From Dyadobacter sp. CY343 (GTDB lineage: Bacteria; Bacteroidota; Bacteroidia; Cytophagales; Spirosomataceae), in contig NZ_JAJUXK010000001.1 of NCBI RefSeq assembly GCF_021390335.1, positions 248,001 to 312,000 of the forward strand: DNA of 64,000 nt, written 5' to 3'. A model generated the notes under the pieces. It was not told where the DNA came from. It saw nothing but the letters and a program-made list of their open reading frames with translations, and ran no database searches. The position numbers were made by a program, and so were the translations under genes. Below, piece after piece: positions 44,961-54,060 of this stretch (the stretch's first letter is position 1; each line of letters starts with the position of its first letter).

Positions 44961-46289
44961 TTATCGGGGACTTCGGCTGCTTCGTTCGCTGGCCCCGCGA
45001 CTCGGGCTTTCCTGAGACGATCTTCCATTGCTGCGTGGTTCCGGCGCGCTTCTTTCCTGGCGGGTTTCACGCTGCGGCGCTTCATAAGATCCCCGCGACG
45101 GGCCTGGATTCGCAGGCGCATTATTGGAACGATTCGATCGTTCACTTCTCGGCGCGCTATATTCCGGACTGCTCGGCTGGCGGTTGCCACGTTCTGACTG
45201 GCGGGGAGACTCATATCTGTTCTCCACTGGTGCAGAAGGCTCCAAACCACCGCGGTTTCGATTGCTTCTCATATTCTCGCGGTCTTCCGACGGAATTCTC
45301 GGAGTACTTTCAATGCGCGAATTTTCACCTCGTTCATTGGAATTCTCGTTTATTCTGCCATTCCGGTCGCCCCGCTCGAAACCTCCGTTATTGCGTTCAT
45401 TACTTCCGTTTATACGCTCGTTCCTGTTAGAATTTCCAGTCCGGTCGCTACGGTCGACATCGCCACCAATGCGCTCGTTTCTATTATTATAGTCATTGTT
45501 GCCACGACTTCCCCGGCCTGCACGGTCTGCGTCGATCACCGATCCGGTACGATCTGATCTGCTTCGTGCACCTCTGTCGTCATTATTATTTCCAGCTACG
45601 ATCACCCGGCCGCGGCCACTTGGCGTTGCATCAATCGTGCGCACCGGAACACTTCTTCTCGTAACACGCTCAATCTCATCGCGTCTGGGTCCGTACACAT
45701 AGGTCCGGTTGTTGCTGCGGTAATAGTTATTGATGATCACGGTCTGATTATAAACGTGCGTCACTCTCCTTCTCGGCGGGCAGTAGCTATGCCAGTTCCG
45801 GTAGCTCACGTATTGTTGTGGTACAAAAACCCACCAGAACGAAGGGATATTGATAGACACATTCACATTCATACCCGGACCCAGCGGAGCCCAGCCATAA
45901 TAGCCGCCGCCCGAGCGCCAGTTGACCCACGCAGGTCCCCACTCGTAATCAGGGATCCAGAACCAGCCATTGAAATCGTCAAACGACCAGCGACCGTAGT
46001 GAAATGGCGCCCAGCCCCAGTCGTAATCCGAAACCCAGGTATTACCATATTCAGTCACTTCCCAGTATCCATTGGTTGAATAGGGTTGAAATTCCCTGGA
46101 CACATCAGGAACCCAGACCGATCCGAATTGCGGGTTGCGTACCCACCTTCCGTAAGGCGATAATTCATTGTAAAACGTTTGGAACGAAACACTTACCCCT
46201 GGTTGTGCCTGAGTTTCGTTTGAAACCGAAACACCGCCTGATAAGATAACGAACAGGCCGAGGATCCGAAAAATGCGCATGGTGTTCAT
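44961..46289 (-). CDS. DUF6600-type exported protein with Trp/Tyr-rich domain and low-complexity tail
   Basis: A 442-residue exported protein. An ATG three codons in (MRIFRILGLFVILSGG) fits the signal peptide equally well. Residues about 35-165 hold repeated W/Y-rich units: FYNELSPYGRWVRNPQFGSV, YGNTWVSDYDWGWAPFHYGR, DDFNGWFWIPDYEWGPAWVN and GGGYYGWAPLGPG, the YxWGW pattern of DUF6600. Residues about 215-442 are a low-complexity, Arg/Asn/Ser/Gly/Glu-rich tail with no regular hydrophobic core, probably disordered. Function is unknown; it is likely periplasmic or cell-envelope bound. The tail is rich in both Arg and acidic residues. Confidence 0.8.
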   Translation of the reverse strand: MNTMRIFRILGLFVILSGGVSVSNETQAQPGVSVSFQTFYNELSPYGRWVRNPQFGSVWVPDVSREFQPYSTNGYWEVTEYGNTWVSDYDWGWAPFHYGRWSFDDFNGWFWIPDYEWGPAWVNWRSGGGYYGWAPLGPGMNVNVSINIPSFWWVFVPQQYVSYRNWHSYCPPRRRVTHVYNQTVIINNYYRSNNRTYVYGPRRDEIERVTRRSVPVRTIDATPSGRGRVIVAGNNNDDRGARSRSDRTGSVIDADRAGRGSRGNNDYNNRNERIGGDVDRSDRTGNSNRNERINGSNERNNGGFERGDRNGRINENSNERGENSRIESTPRIPSEDRENMRSNRNRGGLEPSAPVENRYESPRQSERGNRQPSSPEYSAPRSERSNRSNNAPANPGPSRGSYEAPQRETRQERSAPEPRSNGRSSQESPSRGASERSSRSPR

Positions 46290-46594
46290 GGCTATGTGTT
46301 TAAATTGTTTTCTGTTTTTAAAAATCGTTTATTGGACTTAAACTTTTACGACGGGTTTAATTCTCTCTCAGGACGCAGGAATATGTGTTTAGGTTGCCTG
46401 AAAGCATTTTGCAAAGGCGTTATTTCTAGTAAGCGAGATATTATTTCAGCAATCAATTGTGAAACAGTCATTTAAGTTGTGTTTAAGTAGGGTTGTTGCT
46501 GAAAAATGCTTTCATTAAAGACAACTGAGCTCTATTAAAGCCCTATTTTTGCAGAAAAAATTAACAAGCGTTAACAATATCTCTTAACAGAATA
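46290..46594. other. 305-bp divergent intergenic region
   Basis: The region holds the upstream sequences of the DUF6600 gene (minus) and the ArfB-like gene (plus). Apart from one plus-strand -7 motif at 46544, no gene, RNA or repeat was recognised. No TAnnTTTG motif was found for the minus-strand gene. Confidence 0.6.
46544..46551 (+). promoter_or_regulatory. Bacteroidota -7 promoter motif for the ArfB-like gene
   Basis: TATTTTTG matches TAnnTTTG exactly, 43 bp upstream of the start at 46595. No TTTG is seen at the usual -33 distance. Confidence 0.45.
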
Positions 46595-47002
46595 ATGATA
46601 AATCCCGAGACCCTACATGGAGAACTGACGTTTCAGACTGCACGCAGCGGGGGAGCGGGAGGGCAGAATGTGAATAAAGTTGAAACCAAGGTGGAGTTGC
46701 GGTTCGATGTGAAAAACTCGGCAGTACTTACTGAAAGTGAAAAGGAATTGCTGGTAGAAAAGCTTTCGTCCAAATTAACGAATGACCAGGTATTGGTATT
46801 ATACCACCAAACCGAGCGGTCGCAGCTCGCGAACAAGGAGAAAGTGGTCGAGAAGTTCAACCAGATTATCAAACAAGCCAGTTTTATCCCGAAAAAGCGA
46901 AGACCAACCCGCCCGACGACCGCCTCCAAAATAGACCGGTTAAAAACCAAACAGCGCAATGCGACCGTCAAGGCAATGCGCAGGAGGCCCTCCGAAGACT
47001 AA
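46595..47002 (+). CDS. arfB: ArfB-like alternative ribosome-rescue peptidyl-tRNA hydrolase
   Basis: A 135-residue protein of the RF-1 domain family. It has the GGQ motif at residues 22-24 within TARSGGAGGQNVNKVETKV, the conserved LTNDQVLVLYHQTERSQLAN in the middle, and a basic C-terminal tail (KKRRPTRPTTASKIDRLKTK) of the kind that reads the empty mRNA channel in stalled ribosomes. It hydrolyses peptidyl-tRNA on ribosomes stalled at the end of a broken mRNA. It is shorter than full release factors because it lacks the codon-recognition domains. The MFS gene follows after 24 bp. Confidence 0.93.
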   Translation: MINPETLHGELTFQTARSGGAGGQNVNKVETKVELRFDVKNSAVLTESEKELLVEKLSSKLTNDQVLVLYHQTERSQLANKEKVVEKFNQIIKQASFIPKKRRPTRPTTASKIDRLKTKQRNATVKAMRRRPSED

Positions 47003-47026
47003 TTCAGTTTTTCAAATAATCTTAAA

Positions 47027-48268
47027 ATGCACTCCGTTACTTCTCCCGAACCAAAATTCAGCGCGGTATTGACAATACCGGTTATCGTGGTTTCCCTCGG
47101 CTACTTTGTCGATGTTTATGACCTGCTACTTTTTAATATCGTGCGGGTGCCGAGCCTGAAAGATCTTGGATTGAGCGAAGAAGAGATTTCAAGAATAGGC
47201 GCCAATATCTACAACTGGCAGCAGGCGGGTCTACTGATCGGCGGGTTTCTGTGGGGTATCCTGGGTGACAAGCTGGGCCGGCGCTCGGTGCTTTTCGGGT
47301 CGATACTAACCTATTCGATAGCCAATATCGCCTGCGGTTTTACACACAATATCGAATTTTATTCAATGCTCCGATTCATTGCCGGGCTTGGCCTCGCGGG
47401 TGAACTCGGTGCGGGCATTACGCTCATTGCAGAGATATTGCCCAAGGAACTGCGGGGTTATGGCGCGTCGGTAGTAGCGAGTGTGGGACTTGCAGGAGCA
47501 GTAGCAGCATTCTTTGCAGTGAAGCTAACCGACTGGCGCACAGCTTATTTTATAGGCGGTGGGATGGGGCTGGTACTTTTGGCATTGCGGGTAAATGTGC
47601 TGGAATCCATAGTATTTAATAAAAGTCTCGAAAACCGTGGTAGCAAACCGGTCCCTTGGTGGACGATCTTCACAAACTGGTCGCGCTTCGTGCGTTACAT
47701 TCGCTGCATGGGCATCGGGCTTCCTACGTATATGGTGATCGGTATCTACTCCACTTTCGGGAACGAGTTTGCCAAAGCGCTCGGGATCGCCGAAGAAGTG
47801 CCCGCGGGAACTTGCGTGCTGTACACTTACATTGGTGTAGTGACGGGAGATTTTTTCAGTGGTATCTTGAGTCAATGGCTGCGTTCACGCAAGAAAGCGA
47901 TTTTATTAATGATGGGAATGACGCTAGCCGGCGTGGTCTGGCTGATTTACGGTGGAATTTCCTCCGCCTCCACACTTTACATTTGTTATGCGTGGCTCGG
48001 GTTTTCAATAGGCTATATTGCGATGTTCCTGACCACCACAGCCGAGCAGTTCGGTACCAACCTGCGCGCAACGGTCACTACTTCCGTCGCTAATAATGTC
48101 CGCGCGACTGTTTTACTTACATTACCTCTGTTCCAGTTCTTAAAACCTGATCTCGGTGTATTGCAGGCCGGTGCATTGGTCGGGTTTCTGTGTTTTGCAC
48201 TCGCATTAATTTCTTTATCAAAAATGGAAGAGACTTATGGAAAAGAGCTCGATTATGAAGAAGTCTAA
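47027..48268 (+). CDS. MFS transporter
   Basis: A 413-residue membrane protein with 12 predicted helices. It has VVSLGYFVDVYDLLLFNIVR with the helix-1 Asp typical of aromatic-acid/sugar-type MFS, GGFLWGILGDKLGRRSVLFG as the loop 2-3 signature, GLGLAGELGAGITLIAEIL, and LPKELRGYGASVVASVGLAG. The C-terminal half keeps YIAMFLTTTAEQFGTNLRAT. It resembles the sugar-porter/AAHS-like group that moves organic acids or sugars with protons; the substrate cannot be read. It is probably co-transcribed with arfB. The convergent small gene begins 5 bp after its stop. Confidence 0.92.
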   Translation: MHSVTSPEPKFSAVLTIPVIVVSLGYFVDVYDLLLFNIVRVPSLKDLGLSEEEISRIGANIYNWQQAGLLIGGFLWGILGDKLGRRSVLFGSILTYSIANIACGFTHNIEFYSMLRFIAGLGLAGELGAGITLIAEILPKELRGYGASVVASVGLAGAVAAFFAVKLTDWRTAYFIGGGMGLVLLALRVNVLESIVFNKSLENRGSKPVPWWTIFTNWSRFVRYIRCMGIGLPTYMVIGIYSTFGNEFAKALGIAEEVPAGTCVLYTYIGVVTGDFFSGILSQWLRSRKKAILLMMGMTLAGVVWLIYGGISSASTLYICYAWLGFSIGYIAMFLTTTAEQFGTNLRATVTTSVANNVRATVLLTLPLFQFLKPDLGVLQAGALVGFLCFALALISLSKMEETYGKELDYEEV

Positions 48269-48273
48269 GCGAC

Positions 48274-48618
48274 CTATTGCCCTGGTTCTCCGGCGAATAT
48301 CAGCTTGTCGGGGGTAGGATATTCAATGAGTTTTGAGAAATCCGTTTTCCAGAAATCCAGGTCGAGTAGCTGCCCGTTTTCATCTTTGGTAAGTGTGATC
48401 ACAACCGGCACATCGTCCTGGTCGACATATTCCGCCTGGATCAGATCGCCTGCATAAGCGTCCACATTTCCGCCCAGACTGATGCTGCCCATCTTTCCAC
48501 CCTCATATTCATCCACATTTTCATTGATCTGAAAATCATTGATATTGAGGTCCACTTGCTTTAATAGCCTGTCGATCAGTTCTTTTTCGTTTTGTCTGAT
48601 AGGTCTGATATTGTTCAT
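48274..48618 (-). CDS. Small conserved protein, DUF6984-like
   Basis: The ATG at 48618 overlaps the upstream DUF2157 stop in ATGA and gives 114 residues (MNNIRPIRQNEKELIDRLLK at the start). An in-frame ATG at 48642 would extend further into that gene. The protein is acidic, with KMGSISLGGNVDAYAGDLIQ, VPVVITLTKDENGQLLDLDF and WKTDFSKLIEYPTPDKL. The RPIR-x-nEKELI start recalls DUF6984; this naming is from memory and should be checked. No catalytic motif is seen. The coupling suggests a role linked to the membrane protein. Confidence 0.65.
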   Translation of the reverse strand: MNNIRPIRQNEKELIDRLLKQVDLNINDFQINENVDEYEGGKMGSISLGGNVDAYAGDLIQAEYVDQDDVPVVITLTKDENGQLLDLDFWKTDFSKLIEYPTPDKLIFAGEPGQ

Positions 48619-49649
48619 TGAGAAACTGTTTTGTTCCGCCACTGCTCTGCTTTTCTTCCCACAAACCAGAATGAAAGGGCAAGAATGGCGAAGAATATTC
48701 CTTTATTGGTGCGATCCCAGAAGTACTCGAAATACCGGGTATATATATTGACGAGGAAGAAAATGAGGCAAAGATCACGGAGCGTATCCAGCCTGTTTTT
48801 GAAAGCATAATAGAGTAACCCTGCGAGCAAAATGGTAAATGCGACTGCCCAATACCAGAAATGTCCCTGCTTTAAAATTTTCCAGCCTTCCCAGTCGGCA
48901 TAGTTGCCAAAAATCGACAACGTCCACGCTGCCAGCAGAAACAGAAACAGCCCGATGGAATAGGTGATTTCCCTGACGAATTTCAACGAATCAATGCGCT
49001 GCACGATCCAGGAAGAGGCCCAGATCGCTAACCCAAAAACGGTCATGCGCAGCGGGTAATTCATTCCAAGAAAGCGAAAACCGCCGTCTGACCAGAAGTA
49101 AGTCTGCGCGCCCCACCAGCCGGCGAGGGAAAGGATCATCACCGTCCAAAGCAATGTGGAATGCAGCAAAACTGCGATTCCTCCATATACTATCGCGGTA
49201 ATAAACAGCGGCACGGCATAGTTGCTGTTTTCATCAGAAAAGCTTCTTGTCCAGTAAGTTACCGCAATGGCAACAGTAAGGATAATCGTGATATTGTAAG
49301 CCTCATTGCTGGCGCGGGCCTGCGGATATTTGATTTGCCTTCTTTTTGCAAGAAATACAAAAAAGGCGGAGAGCAGCGAGAATGCGATCCCGAATATGTT
49401 TTCCGAAATACCCCACTTCGTGCGCAGCGTTTCGATCCATTTCTCATCAATAACCAGCGCTCCGAATGCAAGTAAGCCGCAGGAAATCGCAGAGATCAGT
49501 GCGTAGATCGCGACAGTGTCCACGTTTGAGTTCCTGAGCTGGTAGCTGCTGCGGAGGTCGGCTGCCAGTTCCTTTGATATCTTATTGGTTTCTTCCCAAA
49601 ACTGAATGGCCTTGCTGACGGTTTCTGCCTCTTTTTTATCTAATTCCAT
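48615..49649 (-). CDS. DUF2157 membrane protein
   Basis: A 344-residue protein. The first 45 residues are soluble and charged (KKEAETVSKAIQFWEETNKI, the DUF2157 start), followed by about ten hydrophobic segments, among them YALISAISCGLLAFGALVID, YNITIILTVAIAVTYW and LFLFLLAAWTLSIFGNY. DUF2157 proteins have no established biochemical role. The small gene that overlaps its stop is probably a partner. It ends with aromatic-rich membrane segments (IFFAILALSFWFVGRKAEQW). Confidence 0.8.
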   Translation of the reverse strand: MELDKKEAETVSKAIQFWEETNKISKELAADLRSSYQLRNSNVDTVAIYALISAISCGLLAFGALVIDEKWIETLRTKWGISENIFGIAFSLLSAFFVFLAKRRQIKYPQARASNEAYNITIILTVAIAVTYWTRSFSDENSNYAVPLFITAIVYGGIAVLLHSTLLWTVMILSLAGWWGAQTYFWSDGGFRFLGMNYPLRMTVFGLAIWASSWIVQRIDSLKFVREITYSIGLFLFLLAAWTLSIFGNYADWEGWKILKQGHFWYWAVAFTILLAGLLYYAFKNRLDTLRDLCLIFFLVNIYTRYFEYFWDRTNKGIFFAILALSFWFVGRKAEQWRNKTVSQ

Positions 49650-49705
49650 TACAATTTTTAGCGTTGATGAATATAATTTCTATGCCTGCTAATCGCACGG
49701 AAAGG

Positions 49706-49735
49706 GCAAAATAAAGCCCGGATTTTGTCCGGGCT
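49706..49735 (-). terminator. Terminator after the heme-binding HEAT gene
   Basis: AGCCCGGA (49715-49722) pairs exactly with TCCGGGCT (49728-49735), loop 5 bases. Read on the minus strand it is followed by TTTATTTTG. It lies 12 bp beyond the stop at 49747. Confidence 0.75.
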
Positions 49736-49746
49736 AAAACTATCAA

Positions 49747-52700
49747 TTATTTTTTCAATCCTGATAAAAACTCGACTACATCCCTGATTTCCCTCTTCGA
49801 CATGATCGAGCCCATTGGCGGCATGCTGGAAGGAACGTTTTCGCGTTTCGCAATCCGCGCCGTCGCAATTTTCAGCGGCTCGGCTTCCGAAGTTTTCAGT
49901 ACCAGCTCGTGTTCGTTTTCCTGCGCCAGGATTCCCGCCGCGCTGGTTCCGTCTTTAAGCGTCAGCACGACCATTCCGTAACCAGGCGACAACCGCGCGC
50001 TTGGTTCTACGAGTGCCTGCAATATTTGTTCACGCGTAAGTACATTGCCAATGTTCGAAAGTGAAGGTCCCACTTCTCCGCCTTGTCCGCCGATCGAATG
50101 ACACCGGGAGCATTCGGCTGCCGAGCTGGTCAGGAAGTAACGGCGACCCAGTTGAGCATTCCCACCGTACAATGCATCCTGGTAGTCAGCCACAGAAGCG
50201 CCACTTGTGCGCAAGGGAGCCAGTTTTGCGATCAGCGAAGTTGACTTAGTTGAATCAATCGCTTCTCCCAAATCCAGCGCAAGGCTTGGCGGCAGTTTTT
50301 TATCGGTCATCCTTCCGATCAGATCGGTCAGGATAGTTTCCGTTTTTGCTACCGGCAAACTTCCCAGCACTTTCAGCATTTGCTGTTGTTCTCTTACACT
50401 GCCTTTTTCAAAAATCGCGTTTGAAATATCAGTAAGCGTTTCTTTTGACATAGTCACACTTCCAACCATACCCAGGGCAGCAGTACGCACGTCAGCATCG
50501 GGATCCGTCATACCCTTTTTCATAACAGTTTCCATCCCTGAATATTTCAGGTTATTGAGCGCCACGAGCATTGCCGCGCGCACTTTCGGATCCTTGTTAT
50601 CATTCAGGATTTTAGCAAGAGATTCATTGCTTTCAGTTATGCCCAGATTTGTCAGCATTTGCGCAGTAGCGATCAAAACAGTCGGGTCACTATCCTGCAA
50701 AAGGTCAGCAACAATCGGTTGAACTTTACCTTTGATCGTAGCCGCGTTTCTTTCCACCACACCCCGGTAGCGTCCATCCACACGATCCATTACCGACGGG
50801 CTCGCCCAGGTTCCGAGGGTAGCAAGTGCCTCAGCCCTGATCTCCTTTTCCACGTCCGTGCGTTTTGCAAAAGCAATCAGATCGTTCAATTGCGCATCGC
50901 CGCCTACTCTTAATGCAGCATTGATCGCGCGGCGGAGTAACGGTTCGGATTTGAAGTTCTTATTGTTTAAAGTAGCTGCAAGTGCAGGTAATGCATTTGG
51001 GATTGAAAGGTCGTCATTGATCGCACGGGCCGTTTCTGCTACGATATATTCATCTTTGTCTTGAAGAAAAACGCTGATCTTGTCATTTTTCATTCTGCGC
51101 AAAACCAATACAGCCGCTGTACGAAGCGATTTTTCGGGACTGTTTGAAAGTGCCAGAATTGGTTCGGCTTCTCCAATACGTGACAGTGCCAAAACGCCAG
51201 CGTGACGAATATAAACGTCCTGGTCATTATTCGCTTTAAGCATATTCAATATCGGCGTAACTGCCTCTTTCGACTTGAAACGACCTAGTGCTTGCGCCGA
51301 AAAGAACTGTGCGCGTGGATTTTTACTTGAAAGCATCGGGATCAGCATCGGGCCAGCTTCCGCAATGCGCGCATCGCCCAATACCTTGGCAGCTTGAACT
51401 GCAATTTCTTCATCCGAATCTTTCAGTAATGTCATTAACACATTCGCGTAAGACTTATCTGTGCTTGCCAGTTGGCCCATTCCCCATATTCCGTGGATCC
51501 GGCCGAATTGATTTGCAGTTTGTGCGATCGCCTTGCTCAACACCGGAGCGCCTTTTGCGCCGCGTGAAGCCAGCTCAAACTGCGCTTTCTGCCGGATACG
51601 CATATCTTGGTTAGATAACAATTTCAGCAGCATATCGTCATTTTGCTCGGGATAGTTAAGCTGCATTAGTTTTTTAGTCTCAGCACGCAGCGCTTTCAGG
51701 TCATTTTTTTCTTCGGTTACATCCAGTTTCCAAACGCGTCCGTAGTTTTTAGTATCCCAGCCATTGATCCAGTCAGCCACATATAATGCACCGTCAGGAC
51801 CGAAGCGAATGCCGGTTGGCAGAATGCCGGAAAGGATATTTTTTTCACCATTTAAAACAAAAGAAGCTCCTTTCGGTTTCAGTCCAAATGCCCAGATCGG
51901 CGAGCGGGCGGGGTTCCCTACGAATTCAACCAGGAAGAATTTATTTTTCCATTCCGAACCTAGCGCTGTACCCGGATTGTATTGCATTCCGGTCGGGCCA
52001 TTTTTGAAATTCTGGATCGGTGGAATAATATATGCAGCCTGACCTTCCCAGCGCGGTTTGAACAGCTGTTCGTCCATCCACACTTTATAGTTGTTGTTCT
52101 TTGGATCTGTATATTTTCCATACTGCCAGTTTGACCGCCAGCCTGCATCAGAACCTTCTACCACGTGTACCAGACGCTCGCTTTCTCCCGGATGATCACC
52201 ATCGTTATCGGAGCTGATCAGGTTTCCATATTCATCAAAAACAAACTCGTGCGTATTGCGTAGTCCGTGTGCAAAAACCTCGAAATCGCTTCCGTCCGGG
52301 TTAGAACGCGCGATAATACCAGAATTAGGATGCTCGTGTTTCACACCTTCGGCTGTTGTGATATTGGCGCCGATATCACCGATATTCCAGTAGATCTTTC
52401 CGTCTGGACCTTCAATTGGATTAGACATACCGTGTCCACCGAAGCCAATATGTACCCCATAACCGTGGCTGATCGACGTTTTTTCGTCAAGCACACCGTC
52501 GCCGTTTGTATCTCTCAGTCTCCACAAGTCCGGCGCGATCGCAACAAAAGCATCTTTCGCGCGTATCAGCAGCCCACCGGCTACGTCACTTACTTCTTCA
52601 AAGAAATCGTCCAATATTCTTGTCGAAACATCGGCAATACCGTCATTGTCCGTATCCTGAATCTTCCAAACCTCATCTTTTTCTACTGCCAGATCTTTCC

Positions 52701-53190
52701 AATCGTGCGAGCCGTCGCCGTTGAGGTCTTTCAGCCAGTTATTCTCCTTGCTTTTTTCGGGTGCAAAAGTGCTGCGCAGGAATGCACGGCGCTCCTCCAC
52801 AGTTTGCAGGCCGATAGAAGCTGTCATCCAGTTCTGGTGACCGCGAATGTCGAATTCCGAGTTTTTCTGACGATTGGTACGGTTGAGGTAGACATTACCC
52901 CAGTCATCCATCGCTATTGCAACAGGATCGGGTGCAAGTGAATCCGACGCCCAAAGGTCGAGTTTCAGACCGTCAGCGAGTTTAATCGAAGTTTTTTCAC
53001 GAATTTCTTTCGCCCTTGCTTTTCCGGTCGCCGCATCTTCCTTGATAATAAGTGCGGTGCTATTCGTTTTAGAAGTCTTGCCCGCCTTGTAAGTTGAGCC
53101 GGTCGGCGCCATTTTCATACAAGACACCACAACCACCGTGGTCGCAGCAAGAAGTAGTAAAGGTTTTTTAAGTTGGATTTTGGGGATCAT
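49747..53190 (-). CDS. PVC-type heme-binding lipoprotein with HEAT repeats and C-terminal cytochrome c domain
   Basis: A 1147-residue lipoprotein (Cys24 in VVVSCMKMAP). Residues about 60-480 form a beta-propeller dehydrogenase-like domain (GLKLDLWASDSLAPDPVAIA, GFGGHGMSNPIEGPDGKIYW, GLRNTHEFVFDEYGNLISSD, RFGPDGALYVADWINGW). Residues about 520-960 are a run of HEAT-like repeats (VLGDARIAEAGPMLIPML, VRAAMLVALNNLKYSG). Residues about 1010-1147 are a heme-binding domain with Cys1027-x2-Cys1030-His1031 (ECSRCHSIGGQGGEVGPSLS) and GYGMVVLTLKDGTSAAGIL. It belongs to the membrane-bound dehydrogenase family common in Planctomycetes and Bacteroidota, probably oxidising sugar-like substrates in the periplasm. 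It stands alone, with its own terminator. Confidence 0.92.
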   Translation of the reverse strand: MIPKIQLKKPLLLLAATTVVVVSCMKMAPTGSTYKAGKTSKTNSTALIIKEDAATGKARAKEIREKTSIKLADGLKLDLWASDSLAPDPVAIAMDDWGNVYLNRTNRQKNSEFDIRGHQNWMTASIGLQTVEERRAFLRSTFAPEKSKENNWLKDLNGDGSHDWKDLAVEKDEVWKIQDTDNDGIADVSTRILDDFFEEVSDVAGGLLIRAKDAFVAIAPDLWRLRDTNGDGVLDEKTSISHGYGVHIGFGGHGMSNPIEGPDGKIYWNIGDIGANITTAEGVKHEHPNSGIIARSNPDGSDFEVFAHGLRNTHEFVFDEYGNLISSDNDGDHPGESERLVHVVEGSDAGWRSNWQYGKYTDPKNNNYKVWMDEQLFKPRWEGQAAYIIPPIQNFKNGPTGMQYNPGTALGSEWKNKFFLVEFVGNPARSPIWAFGLKPKGASFVLNGEKNILSGILPTGIRFGPDGALYVADWINGWDTKNYGRVWKLDVTEEKNDLKALRAETKKLMQLNYPEQNDDMLLKLLSNQDMRIRQKAQFELASRGAKGAPVLSKAIAQTANQFGRIHGIWGMGQLASTDKSYANVLMTLLKDSDEEIAVQAAKVLGDARIAEAGPMLIPMLSSKNPRAQFFSAQALGRFKSKEAVTPILNMLKANNDQDVYIRHAGVLALSRIGEAEPILALSNSPEKSLRTAAVLVLRRMKNDKISVFLQDKDEYIVAETARAINDDLSIPNALPALAATLNNKNFKSEPLLRRAINAALRVGGDAQLNDLIAFAKRTDVEKEIRAEALATLGTWASPSVMDRVDGRYRGVVERNAATIKGKVQPIVADLLQDSDPTVLIATAQMLTNLGITESNESLAKILNDNKDPKVRAAMLVALNNLKYSGMETVMKKGMTDPDADVRTAALGMVGSVTMSKETLTDISNAIFEKGSVREQQQMLKVLGSLPVAKTETILTDLIGRMTDKKLPPSLALDLGEAIDSTKSTSLIAKLAPLRTSGASVADYQDALYGGNAQLGRRYFLTSSAAECSRCHSIGGQGGEVGPSLSNIGNVLTREQILQALVEPSARLSPGYGMVVLTLKDGTSAAGILAQENEHELVLKTSEAEPLKIATARIAKRENVPSSMPPMGSIMSKREIRDVVEFLSGLKK

Positions 53191-53308
53191 TGAGATAATT
53201 GCTTATGCGGAATAATGTGTTTTCATTGAGAAAACGCATACAAAGTAATCAAAAAGCTCGAAAAATTGAGCTTTTTCTAAGATAGAACTGAGAGGGAATG
53301 GGATTTAT

Positions 53309-53869
53309 TTAAATGGAAGTTGAAAGGAGATCTCTGGCTGAGATCGCAAAGTCCGGCATAACCGGCGCGGCAGAGCATATATCCAAATCCGTACAAATGA
53401 AGACGTTTTTGCGGGAGGTATAAACGTACACCACCTCATTTTCAGGGTAAATGTGCCAGACAACTTTTACATTTGCATTGAAATATTCGACTAGTTTTTC
53501 TTCAACGTTTTCAGCGTCATCGGTAGGGGAGATCACCTCAATCAGAAATTCAGGTATAGGTTCTTTATCCGAGGTTACAGAAGCATCAATTTGGGTTCCG
53601 CTGAAATAGGCAAGGTCCGGGCGCCGCATTTGAATGCCGCTTAGCATTACATCCTGCTCCATAATTAGCGCAGACCCTTTTTGAAAAGCGACAGTCCTGT
53701 AAAATAACTGCTGCAGACGCCTGATGATAAACAAATGCTTCTTTTTCAATTTCCCGAATCGAATAATTTTACCGTCGTTCCATTCATATTTAAAGCCATC
53801 GACGGATTCCCACTCCTGAAATTCATCCAGGGTGCGCGGTAAAACTGATGATGGGGAACGAAGTATCAT
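53309..53869 (-). CDS. Uma2-family (PD-(D/E)XK-like) nuclease
   Basis: The ATG at 53869 gives 186 residues and starts near the family's usual beginning (LPRTLDEFQEWESVDGFKYE); an ATG at 53920 would add 17 residues. The core shows IMEQDVMLSGIQMRRPDLAY with the metal-binding Asp, and IPEFLIEVISPTDDAENVEE with the Glu of the PD-(D/E)XK fold, followed by KLVEYFNANVKVVWHIYPEN. Uma2 proteins are restriction-endonuclease-like proteins of unknown role, often in many copies. No associated methylase or partner lies next to it. Confidence 0.8.
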   Translation of the reverse strand: MILRSPSSVLPRTLDEFQEWESVDGFKYEWNDGKIIRFGKLKKKHLFIIRRLQQLFYRTVAFQKGSALIMEQDVMLSGIQMRRPDLAYFSGTQIDASVTSDKEPIPEFLIEVISPTDDAENVEEKLVEYFNANVKVVWHIYPENEVVYVYTSRKNVFICTDLDICSAAPVMPDFAISARDLLSTSI

Positions 53870-54060
53870 AACTGACTGAGTTGTTATAGTTACTTTGCAA
53901 ATGATCAAATAGACTAGCATAAATTTACTAATCCGTACATTACTATCAAAGTCATCGTGGCGGCACTGAAATCCCCCGGTTAGCAGAAGGATTTCTCAAT
54001 GGTATAATTTTTTGTTAGAATGCAGCTTAGTGCGCATTTCGTTACTCTTAAACTTCTTGA

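Noticed and set aside
45035..45702. Several plus-strand frames opposite the DUF6600 tail
   Set aside because: Low-complexity coding DNA often leaves long open antisense frames. No signal peptide or domain was seen.
52267..52941. 224-codon frame antisense to the heme-binding lipoprotein
   Set aside because: It is opposite a propeller domain with clear motifs, and the translation has many Cys and Arg without pattern.
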